Assembly (NCBI RefSeq): GCF_001428605.1
Contig: NZ_LMID01000001.1
Coordinates: forward strand, 62,001-126,000
Length of the DNA: 64,000 nucleotides
Source of the DNA: Sphingomonas sp. Root720
GTDB taxonomy: Bacteria > Pseudomonadota > Alphaproteobacteria > Sphingomonadales > Sphingomonadaceae
Direction: 5' to 3'
The notes beneath the pieces are model-generated. The model did not search any database. It was not told where the DNA came from and saw only the letters and a list, made by a program, of their open reading frames with translations. Shown here one piece after another: positions 44,172 through 51,876 of the stretch; position 1 is the stretch's first letter, and the number at the start of each line of letters is the position of its first letter. Position numbers and translations under genes: made by a program.

Positions 44172-45064
44172 AGCTGACAATCCTGACCTGGCTGTGGCGG
44201 CAGCCGCAGAGCCGGACCAGCTTTACCGCCATGCATGTCAATATATGGGCGGCGATGGTGCGCCGGCATTGTACGCTCGACATCGAGATCGCGTGCGTCA
44301 CCGACATGCCCGACGGTATCGATCCCTCGATCCGCATCATCACACCGCCCGGCGAGTTCGTCGGGCTGCAGACGCGGCGTTGGCGCGGGCAGCGGCCGAA
44401 CTGCTACCGCCGCCTCGCCATGTTCCGCAGCGACGCGGCCGGCATCTTCGGCGAGCGCTTCGTGTGCATGGACCTCGACGTCGTGATCGCTGGCAACATC
44501 GATGCCATCCTCGACAGGCCCGAGGACCTCGTGATCTGCGGCCCATCCCAGGAGGGACCGCGCTGGCGCTACAACGGTTCGATGCTGCTGATGACCGCGG
44601 GCGCCCGGCCGCACGTCTATGACGATTTCAGCCTGGCCGGAGCCGAGGAGGCGAGCCGCCTGTTCGTGGGCTCGGATCAGGCGTGGCTCGGCTATGCGCT
44701 CGGTCCTGGCGAGGCGACATGGTCGATCGCCGATGGCGTCACGCGCGCCAGCGATAGCGAGATGGGCCGGATCCGCTTCTACCCTGGTCATGTGAAGCCG
44801 TGGGACGAACTCGCCGATGCCTGGGTCAGCGAGCATTACCGCATGACCGGTGGCCGGCACGGTCTCGTCCTGGGGCAAAAGCGCGCGGTGTGGGACGAGG
44901 CGCGCGAGGCCATGGCGCGCGACCGATTCGACGGCGTGATCGCCTATCCCGCCGCCGCCGAGAAATGGCACGGCCCGGTCGATGCGATCGTCGAGAGCAA
45001 GGCCGAAGTCGCGACCTTCGCGCGGATGCTGGGCTTCGACAGGCTGACCGTCTGCGGCGGCTGA
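44168..45064 (+). CDS. Glycosyltransferase (GT8-like)
   Basis: 298 residues from GTG (GTGA). Contains RFVCMDLDVVIAGNIDAIL, a GT8-type DxD motif, an acceptor part RWRYNGSMLLM and SDQAWLGYALGPGE. Together with the GT2 it could add two sugars in order to a virion protein or host glycan. The second-to-last 60 residues look unlike GT8 and may be a separate domain. Confidence 0.78.
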   Translation: MKLTILTWLWRQPQSRTSFTAMHVNIWAAMVRRHCTLDIEIACVTDMPDGIDPSIRIITPPGEFVGLQTRRWRGQRPNCYRRLAMFRSDAAGIFGERFVCMDLDVVIAGNIDAILDRPEDLVICGPSQEGPRWRYNGSMLLMTAGARPHVYDDFSLAGAEEASRLFVGSDQAWLGYALGPGEATWSIADGVTRASDSEMGRIRFYPGHVKPWDELADAWVSEHYRMTGGRHGLVLGQKRAVWDEAREAMARDRFDGVIAYPAAAEKWHGPVDAIVESKAEVATFARMLGFDRLTVCGG

Positions 45065-45066
45065 CG

Positions 45067-45078
45067 TGGCGTCCGTAG
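45067..45078 (+). repeat. Late intergenic motif, copy 3
   Basis: TGGCGTCCGTAG, three bases past the glycosyltransferase stop; 57 nt to the next ATG (45136). Confidence 0.82.
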
Positions 45079-45135
45079 CGACCGGGCGGCGCCGGGCGGA
45101 ATGGTCATGCCGACCCCCGGTAGCAGGATCATGCC

Positions 45136-45396
45136 ATGTCAAGGAGCTTCCCCCTCAAGCGCGCCAGCGACATAACCGCCTTCGGGTCGGATGTGATCGA
45201 ATGGACCCCGGCCGACACCGACCTGCCCAGCGGGACGCGCGGCTTCTTCCTCGACGCGGACGGCACCGTGACGTTCAAGAATAAAGCCCTGGTCACGCGG
45301 ACCGCCGTTCCGGTCAAGGGTGTGTTCTGCCCGCCATTCGTGCCGCGTCGCATCACCGCGATCGGGACCGCGACCAAGGTCTATCTGATCGTCTGA
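45136..45396 (+). CDS. Hypothetical structural protein
   Basis: 86 residues, beta-rich (GTRGFFLDADGTVTFKNKAL, VYLIV end). The location between capsid and connector genes suggests a small virion part. Joined to the next gene by TGATG. Confidence 0.68.
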   Translation: MSRSFPLKRASDITAFGSDVIEWTPADTDLPSGTRGFFLDADGTVTFKNKALVTRTAVPVKGVFCPPFVPRRITAIGTATKVYLIV

Positions 45397-45839
45397 TGGC
45401 CTATACCGTCCCCGACAAGGCCACCTTCACGGGCCTCTTTCCCGCCTTCGCCGCGGTGACGACCGATCAATATGCGTTCTGGTCGGCGCGCGCCGGGCGC
45501 ATCGTCGATCCTATTCAGGCGTGCCTTGCCGACGACGCCGATCTCGCCTGCATGCTGCTGACCGCCCATTACCTGACGCAGCAGGGTATCGGCACAGGCG
45601 CCGATGCGGTGGCGTCCGCGCAGGGGGCGAGCGGCTTCAAGCGGATCAAGTCCGGGTCGATCGACCTAGAGCGCGACGATTCGAGCGCCGACGCGGCCAT
45701 GGGCGAATATGGCGCGACCAGCTACGGCAAGCGGGTCTACCCGATGCTCAAGAGCTGCCTCGGCGGCCCGCGCGTCACCGGCACCGGCGTCCCGGTCTGC
45801 GGGACCTGGCCATACGGTTATGAAGGTCCGATCAGGTGA
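45396..45839 (+). CDS. Head-tail connector (DUF4054)
   Basis: 147 residues: FTGLFPAFAAVTTDQYAFW at the start and SYGKRVYPMLKSCLGG later match DUF4054 connector adaptors under the portal. Position is standard. Confidence 0.82.
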   Translation: MAYTVPDKATFTGLFPAFAAVTTDQYAFWSARAGRIVDPIQACLADDADLACMLLTAHYLTQQGIGTGADAVASAQGASGFKRIKSGSIDLERDDSSADAAMGEYGATSYGKRVYPMLKSCLGGPRVTGTGVPVCGTWPYGYEGPIR

Positions 45840-46198
45840 GCCTGCTCGGCGGAGGCATCGCGGCGATCTTCGGCGCGGCGCTGGGCGGGCTTTATCTCGA
45901 CGGGCAGCTCGTTCGCAGCAGCGCCGGGCCCATATACGACGGGGAAGGCAACATCACCGGCTATGCCGGCGGCGACCCGATCGCGATCAAATGCCAGATC
46001 GATGCCGCGAGCTGGGCGATGCGCCAATCGGAAGGGTTCGTCGACGGCGACATGCGGATCATCGTGCTCACCGCCGGCCTCGCGAGCACCATCACCACCG
46101 AGCAGCGGATAACCGTCAGCGGCGCGACCTGGCTGATCCAGAGCGTCGAACTGGACGCGGCGGCAAGCCATTATGTGCTGCGCGGGCGGAAAGCCTGA
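45836..46198 (+). CDS. Head-closure/stopper-type protein
   Basis: 120 residues, GTGA-coupled. A membrane-like start (GGGIAAIFGAALGGLYLDG) is followed by a beta domain (IKCQIDAASWAMRQSEGF). Order implies a stopper or head-closure protein; family not certain. Confidence 0.68.
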   Translation: MSLLGGGIAAIFGAALGGLYLDGQLVRSSAGPIYDGEGNITGYAGGDPIAIKCQIDAASWAMRQSEGFVDGDMRIIVLTAGLASTITTEQRITVSGATWLIQSVELDAAASHYVLRGRKA

Positions 46199-46614
46199 TG
46201 GCCCGGGTGGTGGGCGCCAAGGCACACGCGGCCCGGCTCAAGCGGTTGCGCAGTCCCGCCATGGTCCGCGAGGTCGGCAAGGCGATCTATGTCGCGGCCG
46301 ACATCCTCACCGTCGATGCTGCGATTTCGATCACGACCGGCGCGGTATCAGGCAAGAATCACGTCCCAAGCGCCCCCGGGGAGCCCCCGAACGCCGACAC
46401 GCATGTTCTGGACCGAAGCGTCCACACCGAGCGCGAAGGGCCGCTCAAGGCGTTGAGCGTGGCCGACGCACCCTATGCTGTCGCCCTTGAGGCTGGCACG
46501 TCGAAGATGGCCGCCCGGCCCTTCATGGCGCCGGCCGCGCAGCGCACCCGGCCGAAGGCGCGCCGCCTCGTCGCCGAAGCTGTGAAACGCGTCGTCAGAG
46601 GAGGTGCGCTATGA
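46198..46614 (+). CDS. HK97 gp10-like tail-joining protein
   Basis: 138 residues. The C-terminus MAARPFMAPAAQRTRPKARR is characteristic of HK97 gp10-type proteins at the head-tail joint. TGATG coupling with the gene before. Confidence 0.78.
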   Translation: MARVVGAKAHAARLKRLRSPAMVREVGKAIYVAADILTVDAAISITTGAVSGKNHVPSAPGEPPNADTHVLDRSVHTEREGPLKALSVADAPYAVALEAGTSKMAARPFMAPAAQRTRPKARRLVAEAVKRVVRGGAL

Positions 46615-46934
46615 AGATCCGCTTCACTGCCGACTACGACCACCGATGGCCATCCCGCGCCATGACGGCGTTCAAGGCTGGCTGGTCCGGCCGGGTCAAG
46701 CGCGAGGTCTGGGAAGGGGCGAAAGCCAAAGGCCGGGCGACATTGATCGCCGACGATGATAGCGATGTGTCCGATGCGAGCGGACATTCTGAACGGACTG
46801 GAGATATGGGCGGACCGCATCAGCGACCTGCTGCTGTTCGACGTCCCCGAGCACCTCGAGGAAGCCGTCGCCGAGACGCTGCTGGTCATGATCCTGCCGG
46901 CGCTGGCGATCAGTCCGTGGGCGATGCTGCATGA
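46611..46934 (+). CDS. Small phage protein (N-terminal half conserved-looking)
   Basis: 107 residues if read to the stop. The first 50 residues (KIRFTADYDHRW, FKAGWSGRVKREVWEGAKAKG) resemble a known short phage family of about 55 aa and use GC-rich third positions. From about 46770 the third-position bias moves to the plus-one frame, so the rest of the protein is probably unselected. Its stop overlaps the DUF3168 start as ATGA. Confidence 0.6.
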   Translation: MKIRFTADYDHRWPSRAMTAFKAGWSGRVKREVWEGAKAKGRATLIADDDSDVSDASGHSERTGDMGGPHQRPAAVRRPRAPRGSRRRDAAGHDPAGAGDQSVGDAA

Positions 46935-46971
46935 CAACGATGCTGGACCCGATACTGCCGGTCCGCCGTAA
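46774..46971 (+). CDS. Small hydrophobic protein overlapping the previous gene
   Basis: 65 residues with RADILNGLEIWADRISDLLL and an apolar AETLLVMILPALAISPWAML. Third codon positions here are strongly GC-rich in this frame, showing true coding. Alternative starts are 46756 and 46765. It overlaps the frame before by 161 bases and DUF3168 gene by 41. Role unknown. Confidence 0.58.
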   Translation: MRADILNGLEIWADRISDLLLFDVPEHLEEAVAETLLVMILPALAISPWAMLHDNDAGPDTAGPP

Positions 46972-47362
46972 GCTGATCGCGGCGCTCAAGGGCGACGCGC
47001 CGCTTGTCGCGATCGTCGGCGCCAGGATCTACCCGGCCAAGGAGCCAGATCCGGTGACGTGGCCGTTCATGCGGCTCGACGGCGCCAGCTCCTCGCCCTT
47101 CCGCGCCGATGGCGGGGCCGGCGGCGAAGTGACCGGCCTGATCCACTGCTTCGTCAAGGGCGGCGGCTCGATCCTCGATCCCGAGGCGACCTGCGCCACG
47201 ATCAACAGCCATGTCGTCCGGATCATCGAAGCGATGGATGCCGTCGCGCTCACCGGGGATACGGATCTCGCCGTCCACGCCCGGCTGTCCCAGGTCATTC
47301 CCGACCCGGCCGAGGCGGACGCCTTCCACGGCGTCGTGCGCTACGAGGCGCTGGCGCTCTAG
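46931..47362 (+). CDS. Tail completion protein (DUF3168)
   Basis: 143 residues. PVRRKLIAALKGDAPLVAIV and RIYPAKEPDPVTWPFMRL match DUF3168, the tail-terminator-type protein that ends the tail tube at the head joint. The stop is next to motif copy 4. Confidence 0.83.
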   Translation: MTTMLDPILPVRRKLIAALKGDAPLVAIVGARIYPAKEPDPVTWPFMRLDGASSSPFRADGGAGGEVTGLIHCFVKGGGSILDPEATCATINSHVVRIIEAMDAVALTGDTDLAVHARLSQVIPDPAEADAFHGVVRYEALAL

Positions 47363-47375
47363 CTGGCGTCCGTAG
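47363..47375 (+). repeat. Late intergenic motif, copy 4
   Basis: CTGGCGTCCGTAG starting immediately after the DUF3168 stop. Followed 54 nt later by a tail-tube ATG that, unlike copies 1, 2 and 5, has a strong AAGGAGG ribosome site. Confidence 0.85.
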
Positions 47376-47429
47376 AGCACCCAAGGTCGCCGCCATAGCG
47401 TGCCCGAAATCGAAGGAGGTTTCCGGGCA

Positions 47430-47885
47430 ATGGCATATACCACGTCGAAGCTGAAAAGCACCCGCGTCTATCTCGCGATGGGCGACGGCGCCGATCCCGA
47501 GGTCTTCTCCGCGCTGTGCGGCATCACGACCAAGGGTTTCCAGCAGACCCGCGCCACCAACGACACGACCGACTGGGACTGCGCCGATCCCGACGCCTCG
47601 CCGATCACCATCCGCGACATGGGCGCGAAGGATTGGTCGATGACCGGATCGGGCCTCCTGGCGCGCAGCCTGCTCGCCGACGTGCAGGCCGCATTCGATG
47701 CCGGCAACCCGACCAATTTCCGCTTCGTGTTCGATGAACCCGCCTCCGACGAGATCGTGGACGGCTATTATCAGGGCCCGGGCATCATCACCGACTTCAA
47801 CGTCACCGGCGAGAATGGCCAGTTCGTCCAGATCTCGATCACCATCTCGGGCGCCGACGCGGTGCAGTTCATCTCCGGCAGCTGA
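47430..47885 (+). CDS. Major tail tube protein
   Basis: 151 residues. TTKGFQQTRATNDTTDWD and SMTGSGLLARSLLADVQ are typical of TP901-1/lambda V-type tail tube proteins. The ATG at 47430 has AAGGAGG 11 bases upstream; a GTG at 47400 is open but less likely. Strong GC3 and ribosome site suit high expression. Confidence 0.87.
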   Translation: MAYTTSKLKSTRVYLAMGDGADPEVFSALCGITTKGFQQTRATNDTTDWDCADPDASPITIRDMGAKDWSMTGSGLLARSLLADVQAAFDAGNPTNFRFVFDEPASDEIVDGYYQGPGIITDFNVTGENGQFVQISITISGADAVQFISGS

Positions 47886-47896
47886 TCAGGCACGTC

Positions 47897-48331
47897 ATGC
47901 AAATCAGCATCCCCCTCCCGTTCGCCGACGGTGAATATGTCTTCGCCCTGCCGATCAAGCAGATCGTGGCGCTCGAAGCCAAGGCGGGCCCGATCGACCT
48001 GGTCAAGCACCGGCTGATCAACGGCGGATGGTCGGTGCTCGACGTCGTAGAGACGATCCGCCATGGCCTGATCGGCGGCGGCCGGGGGATGGTCAACAAG
48101 GTCGACGTCTCGATCAGCGACCTCAAGGCGAACCTCCTCGTCGACACCTATATCGACGGCAAGCCGCTCGCACCGCACGCGATCACCGCGAAGGCCGTGC
48201 TCATGGCGCTCTACGTTGGCTACGAGCCCGTCGAGGGTCAAAAAAAAAGCCCGGTGACGGAGGAGGATCAGGAGAGCTCCAGCGAATCGACTGGGGCCTC
48301 GTCCTCCACAACTGCGTCACCATCGGACTGA
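47897..48331 (+). CDS. Tail assembly chaperone, zero-frame product (GTA TAC family)
   Basis: 144 residues; the first 115 match the GTA-type tail assembly chaperone (FADGEYVFALPIKQIVALEA, GWSVLDVVETIRHGLIGGG). The tail after the A9 run is Ser/Thr-rich and probably not conserved. This is the shorter, G-like product of a frameshifting pair. Confidence 0.85.
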   Translation: MQISIPLPFADGEYVFALPIKQIVALEAKAGPIDLVKHRLINGGWSVLDVVETIRHGLIGGGRGMVNKVDVSISDLKANLLVDTYIDGKPLAPHAITAKAVLMALYVGYEPVEGQKKSPVTEEDQESSSESTGASSSTTASPSD

Positions 48332-48495
48332 CGCTGGCCGACGCCGAGCGGCTCACCATGCCCGAATATCTGGCGCTCATCCATCACCACGAACTGGCCG
48401 CCAGCGCCGACGACGATGGCCCGCCGCCGGACATCGATGAGGTCAACGCCGCGTTCGCCCGCATGGAGCGCGCCGGCATCGCAAGGGTGCACTGA
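47897..48495 (+). CDS. Tail assembly chaperone, minus-one frameshift fusion (G-T like)
   Basis: About 199 residues, made by reading 47897-48247 and continuing in the minus-one frame at 48247. The second frame codes WGLVLHNCVTIGLTLADAER and MPEYLALIHHHELAA, a protein-like T domain whose stop joins the tape-measure ATG (TGATG). The T part has no start of its own and no ribosome site. Without slippage this domain would not be made. Confidence 0.85.
48240..48249 (+). other. Programmed minus-one frameshift site (A9 run)
   Basis: Zero-frame codons are CAA AAA AAA AGC, giving the heptamer A-AAA-AAA at 48241-48247. After a one-base slip the next codon is AAG, entering the T frame. Slippery A runs are standard in G/GT tail chaperones. 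Confidence 0.85.
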
Positions 48496-50921
48496 TGGTA
48501 GACGTCGTAACCGATCGCGTCATCGTCGAGCTCGAGGCGAAGCTCGGCGCCTACAACGCGAACGTCGCCAATGCCGAGCGCAAGTTCGACAGCGCCATGT
48601 CCAACATCCAAAAGAGCGCGGGCCGGACCGAGGCGTTCGTGTCGCGCTCGGTCAAGGTCATGGCCGGCGCGCTGGCTGGCATCTCGGCGATCGCCGCCGC
48701 GCGGGCATTTCTGGAGATCGCAGACGAGGCGAAGAACCTCGACGCGCAGCTCAAGCTCGCCACCCAGTCGTCGGGCTCGTTCGCGCAGGCGACCGATGAC
48801 GTTCGCCGCATCGCCGACGATACGCGGAGCGGGCTTGAAGAGACGAGCCGGCTCTACGGCAATTTCCAGCGGAATGCCCGACAGCTCGGCATCACCCAGG
48901 ATCAGGTAGCCCGGGCCACCGAAACGGTATCGAAGACCTTCAAGATCAGCGGCGCCTCAACCGCGGAAGCATCTGGCGCCACCCGCCAGCTCGTCCAGGC
49001 GCTGCAATCCGGCGTGCTGCGCGGTGACGAGTTCAATTCGGTCATGGAAGCGGCGCCCCGTCTGTCGCGCCTGCTTGCCGATAGCCTCGGGGTGCCGGTC
49101 GGTCAGCTGCGCAAGATGGCCGAAGCGGGCGAGCTCACGGCGCAGACGCTGACCAAGGCGTTCACCGATACGCGCTTCACGGCGCAGATCGACTCCGAGT
49201 TCAAGCAGCTTCCCGTCACCTTCGACCAGGCGATGACCCGCGTCCGGAATGCCGCGGTGATCACGTTCGGCGCGTTCGATCGTGGCGGCGAGTTCTCGAC
49301 GGCGCTGGCGAACTTCGTGGGCGATGGCGCAGACGGGTTCGCCGACCTCGAGCGCAAGGCGGAAGATTTCGGCATCAGCGTGCGCGGCACCATCGAAGGC
49401 CTGGCCGATGCCTTCGAACCGATGTTCGATACGGCCTCCTCGCTTTTCGAAGCGCTGGGCATCAAGTTCAGCGATATCTTCAGTGACGGTCGCGCGCAGA
49501 TTCGCGACCTGCTGCTGACGATCGACCAGGCTTCGGGATGGCTGGCGAAGCAGGGCGCGCTCGGCGCCGCGGTTACCGGCAATTTCGACAACTACCTGAA
49601 CGACAAGCCGCGCACCGGGACCGACCTTCTCGGCCGCTTCAATTCCCGCGTCGCCTCCGCCGACATGGAGCGGCAGTTCAACCGACAGATCCGCATCCTT
49701 GAGGGTGCGCAGAACCGTGGCGATGGCGGCGGCGGTGGCGGCTCCACGAGCCCGACGGGGAAGCCCAAGAAGGCGAAGAAGTCGCCGCTCGATCCGGATG
49801 CGTTCGCGCGCGAGGAGGCGGCCCTCAACGATCAGATCCTTCGCCTCAAGGGCGATGAGGTCGTCGACGCCGAGGCGCGCGCGCAGATCGAGCGCGACCG
49901 AATCGAACAGGCGCGCGCCGCAACGGTCGCCGACGTCCAGGGCGAGAAGCGGTACACCGGAGCCCAGAAAGCCATCATCATCGCCCTGGTCGATCAGGCT
50001 GCCGCGCTCGAACAGGCCAAGGTCATCCGCGACCGCGACATCCAGCTCGCGAAGGAAGCAGTCGACGCTCGCGTTGCCACGCTCAAGAACGATCAGGACC
50101 TGCTCAAGGCGCAGGGCGACATCGCCGGCACGCGCGAGGAGCGCCATGCGATCGAACGCCGTCTGCTGGATCTCGCCTTTGAGGAGGAGCGGGCCTCGCT
50201 TGCCGCCATCACCGCGAAGAACGGCTATACTAAGGCGGATGAACAGCGGGCCCGTGACCGTCTCGCGATGCTCGATCGCATTCAGACGGCAGAGCAGCAG
50301 GGCATCGACCAGCGCTACGAATCACCATTGCAGCGCTATCGCCGCGACCTGTCGAATCCCGACCGCGCCAACGATGCGGTAGAGGAAGCCGTCATCGGCG
50401 AACTGGAATCTGTGCGCGACACCATTTCGTCGGCGGCGCAGAAGGCGCTCGGCATCAAGAACCCCATCCTCGCGGCCATCATCAATTCCTTCATCGAACA
50501 GCAGCTGATCGCGCCGTTGCTGAATGCCTTCATGGGGGCAGCCGGTGGTGGCGTCGGCGGTTCCATTATCGGCGCGATCGGGGGTATTTTCGGCTTCGCA
50601 TCGGGCGGATCGATGATGTTGGGTGGCCGGGGTGGCACGGACCGCAACACGCTGTCGCTCAACGGGCGACCGATCGCGAACGTGAGCCGCGGCGAAAGTC
50701 TCAATATCGGATCGAAGACGCTGGGGCGGCCGGGCGGCGGCTCCACGGTCGTGCAGCAGATCACCATTGACGCGCGCAACAGCGTCACCCCCGAGGGTTT
50801 TGCGCGCGACATCCTCGAGCTGTCCGGGCAGCAGGCCGTGCAGGCTTCCGGCCAAATGGGCCAGGCCGTCATCAAGGGCGTGCCTTCGCGCATCCTCCAA
50901 TATCAGCGCGACGGCGTCTGA
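48495..50921 (+). CDS. Tape measure protein
   Basis: 808 residues. The N-terminal half has ADEAKNLDAQLKLATQSSGS, RQLVQALQSGVLRGDEFNSV and PRLSRLLADSLGVPVGQLRK, which are classic tape-measure domain sequences. The middle is a long coiled coil (about 430-620), and a hydrophobic Gly/Ala-rich section near 660-720 (AAGGGVGGSIIGAIGGIFGF) could enter the host membrane. It predicts a tail roughly 120 nm long at 1.5 angstrom per residue. Confidence 0.93.
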   Translation: MVDVVTDRVIVELEAKLGAYNANVANAERKFDSAMSNIQKSAGRTEAFVSRSVKVMAGALAGISAIAAARAFLEIADEAKNLDAQLKLATQSSGSFAQATDDVRRIADDTRSGLEETSRLYGNFQRNARQLGITQDQVARATETVSKTFKISGASTAEASGATRQLVQALQSGVLRGDEFNSVMEAAPRLSRLLADSLGVPVGQLRKMAEAGELTAQTLTKAFTDTRFTAQIDSEFKQLPVTFDQAMTRVRNAAVITFGAFDRGGEFSTALANFVGDGADGFADLERKAEDFGISVRGTIEGLADAFEPMFDTASSLFEALGIKFSDIFSDGRAQIRDLLLTIDQASGWLAKQGALGAAVTGNFDNYLNDKPRTGTDLLGRFNSRVASADMERQFNRQIRILEGAQNRGDGGGGGGSTSPTGKPKKAKKSPLDPDAFAREEAALNDQILRLKGDEVVDAEARAQIERDRIEQARAATVADVQGEKRYTGAQKAIIIALVDQAAALEQAKVIRDRDIQLAKEAVDARVATLKNDQDLLKAQGDIAGTREERHAIERRLLDLAFEEERASLAAITAKNGYTKADEQRARDRLAMLDRIQTAEQQGIDQRYESPLQRYRRDLSNPDRANDAVEEAVIGELESVRDTISSAAQKALGIKNPILAAIINSFIEQQLIAPLLNAFMGAAGGGVGGSIIGAIGGIFGFASGGSMMLGGRGGTDRNTLSLNGRPIANVSRGESLNIGSKTLGRPGGGSTVVQQITIDARNSVTPEGFARDILELSGQQAVQASGQMGQAVIKGVPSRILQYQRDGV

Positions 50922-51481
50922 TGACGATCTACCGCGAAAGCGTCGTCGTCCGGATCGATTGCGATCCGCCCGCGCTGCTGTGGTCGGGGCTCGGGCCGCT
51001 TGCCGTTCCGGCCGATGCCATCATCCCGGCGCCAGCTATCGCGCTGGGTGGCGGGCAGCTGATCAGCGTTCCGGATTTCCAGCAACTCATCGGCGGGACG
51101 GCGGAGCGCCTCGATTTCGTCGTGTCGGGCGTCGACGACGATACGGTCCGGCTCGCCTTGGAAGACGCACCCAGCGTTCGCGGCGCCAGGGTCGATGTCG
51201 GCACGGTCCAGTTCGACCAGGACTGGCAGCTCGACGCGATCGAATGGGAGAATGTGTTCGAAGCCCGCTCGCTATCGATCAGCCGGCCCCGGTCGCAGAA
51301 CGGAAAGACGACGCGCTCGATTACCCTGACGATCGTCCAGGGATCGACCCGCCGGGCGCGCGCCACTCTCGCTTTCTTCACCGACGCCGACCAGCGCCGC
51401 CGATCGGCCGACGATGCGATTTTCAGCAACGTCGCCGGCATCACGGCGGGCACGTCGCGTCGTTTCGGGCCGAACGACTGA
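50921..51481 (+). CDS. Distal tail/hub protein
   Basis: 186 residues, beta-rich with ALLWSGLGPLAVPADAII and WENVFEARSLSISRPRS. Place after the tape measure suggests distal tail or hub role. Joined on both sides by TGATG. Confidence 0.7.
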   Translation: MTIYRESVVVRIDCDPPALLWSGLGPLAVPADAIIPAPAIALGGGQLISVPDFQQLIGGTAERLDFVVSGVDDDTVRLALEDAPSVRGARVDVGTVQFDQDWQLDAIEWENVFEARSLSISRPRSQNGKTTRSITLTIVQGSTRRARATLAFFTDADQRRRSADDAIFSNVAGITAGTSRRFGPND

Positions 51482-51876
51482 TGGCGGACCTTGGCGAATG
51501 GCTTTCCGAACAGGGCGCGCGCCGCCGCGAGCCGGGCATCTGGGACTGCTGCGCCATGCCGGCCGAATGGGCGGTAGCATGTGGCCGCCCTGATCCCATG
51601 GCGCGCTGGCGCGGCACCTATGGAACCGATGCCGAAGCCGAGGAGCGCATCACCGAAGCCGGCGGCCTCACGGCTCTCTTCGCCATGGGCATGGAGGATG
51701 CCGGCATCCGCGAAGTGAGCGACCCCCAGGCCGGCGATATCGGTGTGATCATGATCGGCGGTGAGGAGGCCGGGGCGGTCTTCACCGGGCGGCGGTGGGC
51801 CTTCGTGCCGGGCGGGCGCGGGCTCGCGATAGGTTCCGTCGATCCGGCGTCCATCATTCGGATTTGGAGGCCCTGA
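51481..51876 (+). CDS. DUF6950-like tail-tip protein (possible peptidase)
   Basis: 131 residues. IWDCCAMPAEWAVACGRPDP with RWRGTYGT resembles DUF6950, in which a Cys near the N-terminus and a later acid/His may work as in NlpC/P60 peptidases. Here Cys24/Cys25 are present but a convincing His partner is not clear. In the tail tip it would help pass peptidoglycan. Confidence 0.72.
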   Translation: MADLGEWLSEQGARRREPGIWDCCAMPAEWAVACGRPDPMARWRGTYGTDAEAEERITEAGGLTALFAMGMEDAGIREVSDPQAGDIGVIMIGGEEAGAVFTGRRWAFVPGGRGLAIGSVDPASIIRIWRP

